From Glandiceps talaboti (taxonomy: Eukaryota; Hemichordata; Enteropneusta; Spengelidae): a stretch of 64,000 nt of DNA. Below, piece after piece: positions 50,401 through 62,886 of the stretch. Each line of letters starts with the position of its first letter. Position 1 is the first letter of the stretch. The stretch covers positions 1,074,109 through 1,138,108 of the forward strand of contig NC_135567.1 of assembly GCF_964340395.1 (NCBI RefSeq), given 5' to 3'. The notes beneath the pieces were generated by a model. The model saw only the letters and a list, made by a program, of their open reading frames with translations, made no database searches and had not been told where the DNA came from. The position numbers and the translations under genes are program-made.

Positions 50401-53400
50401 ATTATACATATACTTTATTCTGTCTATTTTAGCTATGGTATTATACATATACTTTATTCTATGTCTATTATAGCTATGGTATTATACATATACTTTATTC
50501 TGTCTATTTTAGCTATGGTATTATACATATACTTTATTCTGTCTATTTTAGCTATGGTATTATACATATACTTTATTCTATGTCTATTTTAGCTATGGTA
50601 TTATACATATACTTTATTTTGTCTATTTTAGCTATGGTATTATACATATACTTTATTCTGTCTATTTTAGCTATGGTATTATACATATACTTTATTCTAT
50701 CTATTTTAGCTATGGTATTATACATATACTTTATTTTGTCTATTTTAGCTATGGTATTATACATATACTTTATTCTGTCTATTATAGCTATGGTATTATA
50801 CATATACTTTATTTTGTCTATTATAGCTATGGTATTATACATATACTTTATTCTATCTATTTTAGCTATGGTATTATACATATACTTTATTCTGTCTATT
50901 TTAGCTATGGTATTATACATATACTTTATTCTGTCTATTTTAGCTATGGTATTATACATATACTTTATTCTGTCTATTTTAGCTATGGTATTATACATAT
51001 ACTTTATTCTGTCTATTTTAGCTATGGTATTATACATATACTTTATTCTATGTCTATTATAGCTATGGTATTATACATATACTTTATTCTATGTCTATTT
51101 TAGCTATGGTATTATACATATACTTTATTCTATGTCTATTATAGCTATGGTATTATACATATACTTTATTCTGTCTATTTTAGCTATGGTATTATACATA
51201 TACTTTATTCTGTCTATTTTAGCTATGGTATTATACATATACTTTATTCTATGTCTATTATAGCTATGGTATTATACATATACTTTATTCTATGTCTATT
51301 TTAGCTATGGTATTATGCATATACTTTATTCTGTCTATTTTAGGTATGGCGTTATACATATACTTTATTCTGTCTATTTTAGCTATGGTATTATACATAT
51401 ACTTTATTCTGTCTATTTTAGGTATGGCGTTATACATATACTTTATTCTATGTCTATTTTAGCTATAGTATTATACATATACTTTATTCTGTCTATTTTA
51501 GCTATGGTATTATACATATACTTTATTCTATGTCTATTTTAGCTATGGTGTTATACATATACTTTATTCTGTCTATTATAGCTATGGTATTATACATATA
51601 CTTTATTCTATATCTATTTTAGCTATGGTATTATACATATACTTTATTCTATCTATTTTAGCTATGGTATTATACATATACTTTATTCTGTCTATTTTAG
51701 CTATGGTATTATACATATACTTTATTCTATGTCTATTATAGCTATGGTATTATACATATACTTTATTCTGTCTATTTTAGCTATGGTATTATACATATAC
51801 TTTATTCTGTCTATTATAGCTATGGTATTATACATATACTTTATTCTATGTCTATTTTAGCTATGGTATTATACATATACTTTATTCTGTCTATTATAGC
51901 TATGGTGTTATACATATACTTTATTCTATGTCTATTTTAGCTATGGTATTATACATATACTTTATTCTGTCTATTTTAGCTATGGTATTATACATATACT
52001 TTATTCTGTGTCTATTTTAGCTATGGTATTATACATATACTTTATTCTGTCTATTTTAGCTATGGTATTATACATATACTTTATTCTATGTCTATTTTAG
52101 CTATGGTATTATACATATACTTTATTCTGTCTATTTTAGCTATGGTATTATACATATACTTTATTCTGTCTATTTTAGCTATGGTATTATACAAATACTT
52201 TATTCTGTCTATTTTAGCTATGGTATTATACATATACTTTATTCTGTCTATTTTAGCTATGGTATTATACATATACTTTATTCTATGTCTATTATAGCTA
52301 TGGTATTATACATATACTTTATTCTATCTATTTTAGCTATGGTATTATACATATACTTTATTCTATGTCTATTTTAGCTATGGTATTATACATATACTTT
52401 ATTCTGTCTATTTTAGCTATGGTATTATACATATACTTTATTCTATGTCTATTATAGCTATGGTATTATACATATACTTTATTCTGTCTATTTTAGCTAT
52501 GGTATTATACATATACTTTATTCTGTCTATTTTAGCTATGGTATTATACATATACTTTATTCTATGTCTATTATAGCTATGGTATTATACATATACTTTA
52601 TTCTATGTCTATTATAGCTATGGTATTATACATATACTTTATTCTGTCTATTTTAGCTATGGTATTATACATATACTTTATTCTATCTATTTTAGCTATG
52701 GTATTATACATATACTTTATTCTATGTCTATTTTAGGTATGGCGTTATACATATACTTTATTCTATGTCTATTATAGCTATGGTATTATACATATACTTT
52801 ATTCTGTCTATTTTAGCTATGGTATTATACATATACTTTATTCTATGTCTATTATAGCTATGGTATTATACATATACTTTATTCTGTCTATTTTAGCTAT
52901 GGTATTATACATATACTTTATTCTGTCTATTTTAGCTATGGTATTATACATATACTTTATTCTATGTCTATTATAGCTATGGTATTATACATATACTTTA
53001 TTCTATCTATTATAGCTATGGTATTATACATATACTTTATTCTGTCTATTTTAGCTATGGTATTATACATATACTTTATTCTATGTCTATTATAGCTATG
53101 GTATTATACATATACTTTATTCTATCTATTTTAGCTATGGTATTATACATATACTTTATTTCTATGTCTATTATAGCTATGGTATTATACATATACTTTA
53201 TTCTATGTCTATTTTAGCTATGGTATTATACATATACTTTATTCTGTCTATTTTAGCTATGGTATTATACATATACTTTATTCTATGTCTATTATAGCTA
53301 TGGTATTATACATATACTTTATTCTGTCTATTTTAGCTATGGTATTATACATATACTTTATTCTATGTCTATTATAGCTATGGTATTATACATATACTTT

Positions 53401-53440
53401 ATTCTATGTCTATTTTAGCTATGGTATTATACATATACAT
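47458..53440 (+). repeat. 39/41-bp minisatellite of acceptor-like units, about 150 copies
   Basis: The unit is CTATGGTATTATACATATAC then TTTATTCTGTCTATTTTAG; the 41-bp form has CTATGTCTATTTTAG. Each unit ends in a pyrimidine-rich run plus TTTTAG or TTATAG, a good 3' splice site on the GABPB sense strand, followed by CTATG|GTATTA, which also looks like a weak donor. The array fills the intron between the two GABPB coding exons (47368-53479). It leaves about 90 bp at the start and about 40 bp before the true acceptor TGTACTTTCTAG, which is preceded by a broken unit (TCATTCTATGTCTATTTT). Confidence 0.97.
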
Positions 53441-53479
53441 ATATCTCATTCTATGTCTATTTTATTGTGTACTTTCTAG

Positions 53480-53677
53480 CTGGGTACATCCCCTCTTCAC
53501 ATGGCCGCACAGATGGGTCACTTGTCCACAGCTGAGGTGTTATTGAGAGCTGGTGTAAGCCGTGATGCCAGGACTAAAGTTGATAGAACACCGCTACACA
53601 TGGCTGCACAGGAAGGACACGTACAACTTGTTGAGCTACTTATGAAACATGGTGCTGATATCAATGCTAAGGATATG
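53480..53677 (+). CDS. GABPB: GA-binding protein beta subunit, second coding exon
   Basis: This exon encodes 66 residues after the acceptor TGTACTTTCTAG, both ends phase 0, donor ATG|GTAAGA. It begins [14 protein letters not shown] and contains [20 protein letters not shown], which is identical to the human GABPB1 stretch as I remember it, and ends [10 protein letters not shown]. It holds ankyrin repeats 2 and 3 (about residues 37-66 and 70-99 of the protein), each with the TPLH/SPLH and AA..GH signatures. Joined to the previous exon it gives residues 1-102 with no gap. The next ankyrin exon was not found up to 64000, so the following intron is at least 10 kb. The exon sits about 45 bp after the end of a 6-kb minisatellite whose units resemble its own acceptor. 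Confidence 0.96.
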
Positions 53678-53944
53678 GTAAGAATTTACAGGACATTTCT
53701 AAAACACACCAATCCCAAATGTTGCCCATGTGCAAGTACATATTTTGTATTCAACAAGTGAGAATCTATTAAGTAAGTGGGCGTCTATTTAGGATATTGT
53801 AAGGTTTATTCTTTATTAATATGCATACTGCCATGTTTTAATACATCATAAGGTTTTTTAGCACCACTGAACTGATAAGGTTTAGTAGTGGCATGGTGCA
53901 ATGTCTGTCTATATGTATGACTTGAACTCAAGAACTGCTGGGCT
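53678..53944 (+). other. Start of the next GABPB intron
   Basis: Unique sequence after the donor; nothing recognised. Confidence 0.6.
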
Positions 53945-54410
53945 GATTGTTTTAATATTTGGTGGGGATGTTGGGCTGATTGTTTTAATATTTGGTGGAT
54001 GTTAGGCTGATTGTTTTAATATTTGGTAGGGATGTTGGACTGATTGTTTTAATACTTGGTGGGGATGTTGGGCTGATTGTTTTAATATTTGGTTGGGATG
54101 TTGGGCTGATTGTTTTAATATTTGGTGGGGATGTTGGACTGATTGTTTTAATACTTGGTGGGGATGTTGAGCTGATTGTTTTAATATTTGGTGGGGATGT
54201 TGGGCTGATTGTTTTAATATTTGGTGGGGATGTTGGGCTGATTGTTTTAATATTTGGTAGGGATGTTGAGGTGATTGTTTTAATATTTGGTGGGGATGTT
54301 GGGCTGATTGTTTTAATATTTGGTTGGGATGTTGGGCTGATTGTTTTAATATTTGGTGGGGATGTTGGGCCGATTGTTTTAATATTTGGTGGGGATGTTA
54401 CCTTTGCTGT
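53945..54410 (+). repeat. 33-bp minisatellite, about 14 copies
   Basis: The unit is GATGTTGGGCTGATTGTTTT then AATATTTGGTGGG. Open for 140 codons in one frame for the same reason as other 33-bp arrays; not called as a gene. Confidence 0.95.
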
Positions 54411-55576
54411 CTAGTTTGGAAAATGTTCAAAGCAAAATGATTTCATGACAGGTGGGTGATTTGGGTAAATAAAGGTCATTTTTGGTTTAAAAAAAACTTA
54501 AACTCAAAATCTACTGAGCAGCTTAGTCTGACATTTGGTTTGAATGTTCTTAGGGATGGGTAGTTTAAGATTAGTTCATGACATATTGATCCCATCAGAA
54601 ATATGCAAATTAGGGATAATAAAATCTTTAATTCCAAAACTACTGAACAGATAGGGCTGAAATTTAATGTGTAGATGACAAACTATTAAGCATGTAATGT
54701 TATCATCAATGATATGCAAATTAGGTGTAAAAATGGGCATTGAGGTCAAAAACTTATATCTCAAAAAGTACTCAGTAATTTTGTTTTAAAATGCTGACAC
54801 ATTTGGCCCTAGCAACCTTGACCATGCCCTTAGCAACAAACAAATGCCAGTGTATTTTGCTAAAATAACAACATCCTCATAGCAACAGTCAAATAATAGT
54901 GTATATCACAAAGATAACCAAGTGGATTAATAGCCAAGTGAACAAACATTCAAAAAATGCATGCAAATATGCGTAGCAACAAAACCATACCCAAAGCAAC
55001 ATCCACATGATGGTGTATATCGCAAAGATAACAACAAAGATTATAGACAAGTAAACAAACATTCAAAAATACATGCAAATATGCCTAGCAACAAGACCAT
55101 TTGCATAGCAACAGCCAAATGATCATGTATAAAACTAAGGTAACATCACAAGATTAATAGAGAAAAAAGTATATGCAAATATGCCTAGCAACAAGACCAC
55201 ACCCACATCAACAACTGACAGTGTGTAACTGGATATTCATTCAGTAAATGAACACCTATACCTAGCATGGATCAATGTTTTTAAAACGTGTGTTAACACC
55301 AGACTAACTCAGTGCTAACACTAGGCTGACACTAACACTACACCAGTATATGTTAGCAACTGGAAGGGTTAATGTCTATACCAGTCCTATGTTAAAACCA
55401 GACTAGCTCAGTGGTAACACTACCCCGGTCAGCTGACACTAACGCCTCACCAGTATTCAGGTGAAGATGGCTATTAAGTGATATCAACTAAATATACCTT
55501 TCTAGATAAATTATTTATGTTGTCAGTTTTAGATTATTACAAGGTATGATTACAGAGCAGGGAAACAATGTCTATT
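54411..55576. repeat. Degenerate repeats rich in TAGCAAC, and a two-copy repeat
   Basis: Between about 54810 and 55215 a diverged unit of roughly 110 bp recurs 3-4 times, marked by ATGCAAATATGCCTAGCAAC, CATAGCAACA and GTGTATATC-AAAGATAAC. At least eight AGCAAC words occur. At 55292-55348 and 55391-55454 a second unit is duplicated (CCAGACTA-CTCAGTG-TAACACTA, then CAGTAT). ATGCAAAT octamers occur near 54600 and 54712. No exon was recognised. Confidence 0.65.
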
Positions 55577-58500
55577 GTCTTTTATTATGTCAAGGTCATT
55601 AATAAGAACACTTTATTGGGTTGTATAATGTCATAAATTAGGACACTTTATTGGGTTCTATAATGCCATAAATTAGGACACTTCATTGGGTTCTATAATG
55701 TCATAAATTAGGACACTTTATTGGGTTTTATAATGTCATAAATTAGGACACTTTATTGGGTTCTATAATGTCATAAATTAGGACACTTTATTGGGTTCTA
55801 TAATGTCATAAATTAGGACACTTTATTGGGTTCTATAATGTCATAAATTAGGACACTTTATTGTGTTGTATAATGTCATAAATTAGGACACTTTATTGGG
55901 TTCTATAATGTCATAAATTAGGACACTTTATTGGGTTCTATAATGTCATAAATGAGGACACTTCATGGGGTTGTATAATGTCATAAATTAGGACACTTCA
56001 TTGGGTTCTATAATGTCATAAATTAGGACACTTCATGGGGTTCTATAATGTCATAAATTAGGACACTTCATTGGGTTCTATAATGTCATACATTAGGACA
56101 CTTCATGGGGTTGTATAATGTCATAAATTAGGACACTTTATTGGGTTCTATAATGTCATAAATTAGGACACTTCATTGGGTTCTATAATGTCATAAATTA
56201 GGACACTTCATTGGGTTGTATAATGTCATAAATTAGGACACTTCATTGGGTTCTATAATGTCATAAATTAGGACACTTCATTGGGTTCTATAATGTCATA
56301 AATTAGGACACTTTATTGGGTTCTATAATGTCATAAATTAGGACACTTTATTGGGTTCTATAATGTCATAAATTAGGACACTTTATTGGGTTCTATAATG
56401 TCATAAATTAGGACACTTTATTGGGTTCTATAATGTCATAAATTAGGACACTTCATTGGGTTGTATAATGTCATAAATTAGGACACTTCATTGGGTTCTA
56501 TAATGTCATAAATTAGGACACTTTATTGGGTTCTATAATGTCATAAATTAGGACACTTCATGGGGTTGTATAATGTCATAAATTAGGACACTTCATTGGG
56601 TTCTATAATGTCATAAATTAGGACACTTTATTGGGTTCTATAATGTCATAAATTAGGACACTTTATTGGGTTCTATTATGTCATAAATTAGGACACTTCA
56701 TTGGGTTCTATAATGTCATAAATTAGGACACTTCATTGGGTTGTATAATGTCATAAATTAGGACACTTCATTGGGTTCTATAATGTCATAAATTAGGACA
56801 CTTTATTGGGTTCTATTATGTCATAAATTAGGACACTTCATTGGGTTCTATAATGTCATAAATTAGGACACTTCATGGGGTTGTATAATGTCATAAATTA
56901 GGACACTTCATTGGGTTCTATAATGTCATAAATTAGGACACTTTATTGGGTTCTATTATGTCATAAATTAGGACACTTCATTGGGTTCTATAATGTCATA
57001 AATTAGGACACTTCATTGGGTTCTATAATGCCATAAATTAGGACACTTCATTGGGTTCTATAATGTCATAAATTAGGACACTTCATTGGGTTCTATAATG
57101 TCATAAATTAGGACACTTCATTGGGTTCTATAATGTCATAAATTAGGACACTTCATTGGGTTCTATTATGTCATAAATTAGGACACTTTATTGGGTTCTA
57201 TTATGTCATAAATTAGGACACTTCATTGGGTTCTATAATGTCATAAATTAGGACACTTCATGGGGTTGTATAATGTCATAAATTAGGACACTTCATTGGG
57301 TTCTATAATGTCATAAATTAGGACACTTTATTGGGTTCTATTATGTCATAAATTAGGACACTTCATTGGGTTCTATAATGTCATAAATTAGGACACTTCA
57401 TGGGGTTGTATAATGTCATAAATTAGGACACTTCATTGGGTTGTATAATGTCATAAATTAGGACACTTCATTGGGTTGTATAATGTCATAAATTAGGACA
57501 CTTTATTGGGTTGTATAATGTCATAAATTAGGACACTTCATTGGGTTCTATAATGTCATAAATGAGGACACTTCATTGGGTTCTATAATGTCATAAATTA
57601 GGACACTTTATTGGGTTCTATTATGTCATAAATTAGGACACTTCATTGGGTTCTATAATGTCATAAATTAGGACACTTCATGGGGTTGTATAATGTCATA
57701 AATTAGGACACTTCATTGGGTTGTATAATGTCATAAATTAGGACACTTTATTGGGTTGTATAATGTCATAAATTAGGACACTTTATTGGGTTGTATAATG
57801 TCATAAATTAGGACACTTTATTGGGTTCTATAATGTCATAAATTAGGACACTTCATTGGGTTCTATAATGTCATACATTAGGACACTTCATGGGGTTGTA
57901 TAATGTCATAAATTAGGACACTTCATTGGGTTGTATAATGTCATAAATTAGGACACTTCATTGGGTTCTATAATGTCATAAATTAGGACACTTTATTGGG
58001 TTTTATAATGTCATACATTAGGACACTTTATTGGGTTGTATAATGTCATAAATTAGGACACTTTATTGGGTTGTATAATGTCATAAATTAGGACACTTCA
58101 TTGGGTTGTATAATGTCATACATTAGGACACTTTATTGGGTTCTATAATGTCATAAATTAGGACACTTTATTGGGTTCTATAATGTCATAAATTAGGACA
58201 CTTTATTGGGTTGTATAATGTCATAAATTAGGACACTTTATTGGGTTCTATAATGTCATAAATTAGGACACTTTATTGGGTTGTATAATGTCATAAATTA
58301 GGACACTTTATTGGGTTGTATAATGTCATAAATTTGGACACTTTATTGGGTTGTATAATGTCATACATTAGGACACTTCATTGGGTTCTATAATGTCATA
58401 AATTAGGACACTTTATTGGGTTCTATAATGTCATAAATTAGGACACTTCATTGGGTTCTATAATGCCATAAATTAGGACACTTTATTGGGTTCTATAATG

Positions 58501-59864
58501 TCATACATTAGGACACTTCATGGGGTTGTATAATGTCATAAATTAGGACACTTTATTGGGTTGTATAATGTCATAAATTAGGACACTTCATTGGGTTCTA
58601 TAATGTCATAAATGAGGACACTTCATTGGGTTCTATAATGTCATAAATTAGGACACTTTATTGGGTTGTATAATGTCATAAATGAGGACACTTTATTGGG
58701 TTCTATAATGTCATAAATTAGGACACTTTATTGGGTTGTATAATGTCATAAATTAGGACACTTTATTGGGTTCTATAATGTCATAAATGAGGACACTTTA
58801 ATGGGTTCTATAATGTCATAAATTAGGACATTTTATTGAGTTCTATAATGTCATAAATTAGGACACTTCATTGGGTTGTATAATGTCATAAATTAGGACA
58901 CTTCATTGGGTTCTATTATGTCATAAATTAGGACACTTCATTGGGTTCTATAATGTCATAAATTAGGACACTTCATGGGGTTGTATAATGTCATAAATTA
59001 GGACACTTTATTGGGTTTTATAATGTCATAAATGAGGACACTTCATTGGGTTGTATAATGTCATAAATTAGGACACTTCATTGGGTTGTATAATGTCATA
59101 AATTAGGACACTTCATTGGGTTCTATAATGTCATAAATTAGGACACTTCATTGGGTTGTATAATGTCATAAATTAGGACACTTCATTGGGTTCTATAATG
59201 TCATAAATTAGGACACTTTATTGGGTTGTATAATGTCATAAATTAGGACACTTTATTGGGTTGTATAATGTCATAAATTAGGACACTTTATTGGGTTCTA
59301 TAATGTCATAAATTAGGACACTTTATTGGGTTGTATAATGTCATAAATTAGGACACTTTATTGGGTTGAATAATGTCATAAATTAGGACACTTCATTGGG
59401 TTGTATAATGTCATAAATTAGGACACTTCATTGGGTTCTATAATGTCATAAATTAGGACACTTCATTGGGTTGAATAATGTCATAAATTAGGACACTTCA
59501 TTGGGTTGTATAATGTCATAAATTAGGACACTTTATTGGGTTGTATAATGTCATAAATTAGGACACTTTATTGGGTTCTATAATGTCATAAATTAGGACA
59601 CTTTATTTGGTTTTATAATGTCATACATTAGGACACTTCATTGGGTTCTATAATGTCATACATTAGGACACTTCATTGGGTTCTATAATGTCATAAATTA
59701 GGACACTTCATTGGGTTGAATAATGTCATAAATTAGGACACTTCATTGGGTTCTATAATGTCATAAATTAGGACACTTCATTGGGTTCTATAATGTCATA
59801 AATTAGGACACTTTATTGGGTTGTATAATGTCATAAATTAGGACACTTCATTGGGTTGTATAAT
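55577..59864. repeat. 35-bp minisatellite, left part, about 122 copies
   Basis: The unit is ATAAATTAGGACACTTTATT then GGGTTCTATAATGTC, with TTCATT, TTGTAT, ATGAGG and ATTATG variants. Units carry CCCAAT on the minus strand. Groups of variants recur as blocks (for example around 56570-57000). The array is interrupted at 59864 by a foldback transposon and resumes in phase at 63473. Confidence 0.97.
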
Positions 59865-60457
59865 TACGGCGGCCCACAGGTGACAGACGAAAACTAAATT
59901 TGTGCTATAAATAATTGATTTTTGAGGGCAAAATATTTAATAAAAGGATAACACTTTTATTTCATACGACAAAACATTAATTTCTTGGGTCAATTTAGAA
60001 ATATCAAAGCAAAAAACTACAATTTCTGTGACAAATAAATTCTTTTTACGGAGCAGAAAATTAATTGCGAAACGAAAACTTTTATTCGTGTGGCCCAACC
60101 TTTATTTTCGAGTGATAAAATGTAAATGTCAAGCCGGAATATGAATTTAAGTCCCTTACAATCTTATACTCTGACTGCAGAAACAACATTTGTCACCATA
60201 CAACCTCCTTTTCTAATCGACAAGATTTACTTAACACAGGATGCAACATTAATGTTTGGGGACGAAACATTAATACGCGAGGACAAAACTTTCTTTTTGC
60301 TTGACGGAAGTTGGACTGCATGACGGAAATTGATTATATATCCCACAATCCTCGGCACACTCTTGGCGGCTATTTCAACTTCGCGACCAGCACTATATCT
60401 GATCATGTCAAGTGGTAAACACATCAATTGTTTCCAGTGTATAATTTTTTTTCTCTG
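59865..60457 (+). repeat. Left inverted arm of foldback element
   Basis: The arm is a string of about 25 degenerate units of 19-23 bp, typically starting with an A run, then a TTAAT-like core and ending in G/C-rich letters such as GAC, for example AAAACATTAATTTCTTGG, AAACATTAATACGCGAGGAC and AAAACTTTTATTCGTGTGG. The 65-codon frame in it (60126-60323) recurs in the other arm as a mirror image and is not a gene. Confidence 0.75.
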
Positions 60458-60463
60458 CCTGCC

Positions 60464-60532
<69 letters not shown>

Positions 60533-60590
60533 GGCTGTCTGTTCAATTCAATTCAATTCAATTCAATTCAATTCAATAAATTTATTATCC
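60458..60590. repeat. (CTGT)n tract followed by (TTCAA)n LINE tail
   Basis: CTGT repeats run to about 60543, then six to seven copies of TTCAA to about 60578. On the minus strand the latter is TTGAA repeats right after AATAAATTTATTGAATTG, a typical short-repeat tail of a non-LTR element reading leftwards. Confidence 0.85.
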
Positions 60591-61490
60591 GGAAATTTGT
60601 CTTTAGGCTCAAAACACAATTTACAAACAATTTACACAAGTACAATATATACATATACATATACATATACATACAGTGAGTTTAAAAGGACTTTACAGTG
60701 AGTTTAAAATAGACACAGCTGTTGGAACGAACGATTTTTTAAAAAGGTTTTTCCTTGCAAGAGGCATTCTGTGACGGTGACCAGATGGGAGCTTTAATAG
60801 TGAAAGAATTATGCAAGGGGTGCATATAATCGTTGACTACTTTCTGGGCTTTCCTGTTAACTGCCGTATGATAATGACATGCCAGTGTTGTTTGACGACA
60901 GCCAATGATCTTCTCTGCTGTATTTACAATACGACAAAGTTTACTCTTTTTTTTAACCGTGAGATTACCATACCAAAAGATTATATTGAAAGTCAAAACA
61001 CTTTCTATAATAGATCTATACACTAATTGCAGCACGTTCTGACTGACATCGAATGACTTTAATTTCCTAAGGAGATATAGTCTCTGTTGAGCTTTTTTCG
61101 CAATATAGTCTGTGTTTTCGGCGAAGGAGAGCTTGCCATCAAGAATTGACCCAAGGTATTTGAAACTAGTGACAACTTCAACAGAGTCTCCATTCATTGA
61201 TACAGGTGTAAATTGGTCAGTTACTTTATGTGCTACAACTAATTATTTTGTTTTTGAAACATTCATTTCTAAAAAACTGTCTTTACACCAATTCTTTAAA
61301 ATATTCAGCTGAAGAGCTTCATCGAGTAACAGACCAACAAGTGCCATGTCATCGGCAAATTTAAACAGACAACTTATTGCAGAATTACATCTCATGTGAT
61401 CAGTATAAATTGAAAATAATGTTGGTGACAACACGCAACCTTGGGAAGCACCAGCATTCAGTACAATTTGATCTAATCACCAACTTTAAT
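60544..61490 (-). pseudogene. 3' fragment of a non-LTR retrotransposon reverse transcriptase (LINE)
   Basis: The minus strand shows LNAGASQGCVLSPTLFSIYT, then LFKFADDMALVGLL with the FADD active-site motif of the palm, then VTSFKYLGSILDGKLSFAEN, KKAQQRLYLLRKLK, IESVLTFNIIFWYGN and HPLHNSF. This order is that of the RT palm and thumb of Jockey/CR1/L2-like LINEs common in aquatic animals. It is broken by an in-frame TAA at 61245-61243, a frame change upstream of 61435 and another near 60740. The natural C-terminus KKSFVPTAV-SILNSL can still be read in another frame with its stop at 60695-60693. There is no endonuclease domain. It sits in the loop of the foldback element and ends in the TTGAA tail. 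Confidence 0.88.
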
Positions 61491-62682
61491 CACACGCAAA
61501 ACATGTACAAATGTACTATCAAAAGGCCATGATGTATTGTGATGTATGCTCCAATATAAGAAATTGATGTCAAAAATGAGATTTTCACTTTCCATGGGGA
61601 TAATGGACTCCAACTTTTGAAAAGACAATTAATATAAGCACCAGTCCTTAAAAAGTTAAAATTGTGTTACAATACACATCAATGACGCTATTGTGTATTT
61701 TCTCAGTTTAGTCGCCTGGTGGCACTGTTCACGCTGCAAACTATAGCATCTTTTCTTGATTCTATTTATTGCTAAAATGAATACTTTGAAACCGACATTT
61801 TTCGATGTTTAGCCAAGTAAGCTTATTCTTCAATATATCATGAATTACTTCAGAGATGCCTCCTACATGCAATGAAATCAAAAGATTCCGTAAACAAAAT
61901 CCCTTGGAAAAAAGGAAGTTAGTTTCATCAAGATCTATAATTGAGATTCACCCATTGTTTTTATGTATTCATATCGCGATCGTTTCTACTTTGCCCACGT
62001 TAACACACAACCAAAACTTTAAAAGGTACTTATAGGACGAAATGTCATTTACAATGTACTGATAACTGTTTTTATTTATGGACATTGAAAAAACACTTTT
62101 TAATTGCTATGGATTCACGCGGCATTTTGACTTCTAAAACAAAACGGGGGTGATTATTATGTTTGCGCGATTGTCATGTTGCAGGAACCCGTGCCATCAG
62201 ATTTATTATACCCACATGCATGTCCCTCATCTCAAATGCCAAATGTTTACAAGATCTTTGTGGAACTTTAAAGCGTCCTCTTAATCATTGGGTTGGGTAA
62301 TGTCACGGCTATTCATCACATAAGGCTACGGTTAGAACGTACGGCAGGGAGGAGGGGGGGGGGAAGAAACTATTTTGGTCAAAAGAATTTCGTAGCCCCC
62401 CCCCCCCCCCATAATTTTCATAACCCGCGACACATTTTAATATGTGTAATTATAACCCACCCCCACTTCCGTACAACTATATGGTACACTGCATTATAAT
62501 AAAAGTGACAATCGACTTCAGCGTCCATACATTACAATATAAGATTTAAACTTTCATTACCCAAATAGATGCAACAAAATGTCTTACATAGGGCTGTAAC
62601 CTACACTTTGAAATACTTGGCCAGCAGGGTTTTTTCTTTCAATTTTGATTTGGGTAGAAACAGCATACAGCCAGTCAGAAGA
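61491..62682. other. Unique loop sequence of the foldback element with facing G and C runs
   Basis: No coding region recognised. A run of 10 G at 62354-62363 faces a run of 15 C at 62396-62410, allowing a small GC hairpin; such runs are also error-prone in sequencing. Confidence 0.5.
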
Positions 62683-62852
62683 GACAGACAGACAGACAGA
62701 CAGAGATAAAGACAGGCAGACAGACATACATACAGAGGGGGAGACATACATACATACACACACACAGCCAGACATACAGACAGAAGAGACAGACAGACAT
62801 ACATACATACATACATACATACAGACAGACAGAGATAGAGACAGACAGAGAT

Positions 62853-62885
<33 letters not shown>

Positions 62886-62886
62886 G
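62683..62886. repeat. (CAGA)n/(CATA)n microsatellite
   Basis: CAGA, CATACA and GAGATAGA repeats next to the right arm mirror the CTGT tract by the left arm but are longer and more varied. Frames of Cys-Leu-Ser-Val repeats are artefacts. Confidence 0.9.

Noticed and set aside
54411-55576. Next GABPB ankyrin exon
   Set aside because: No frame with the expected TALHWAT-like ankyrin signature was seen here or in the foldback loop.
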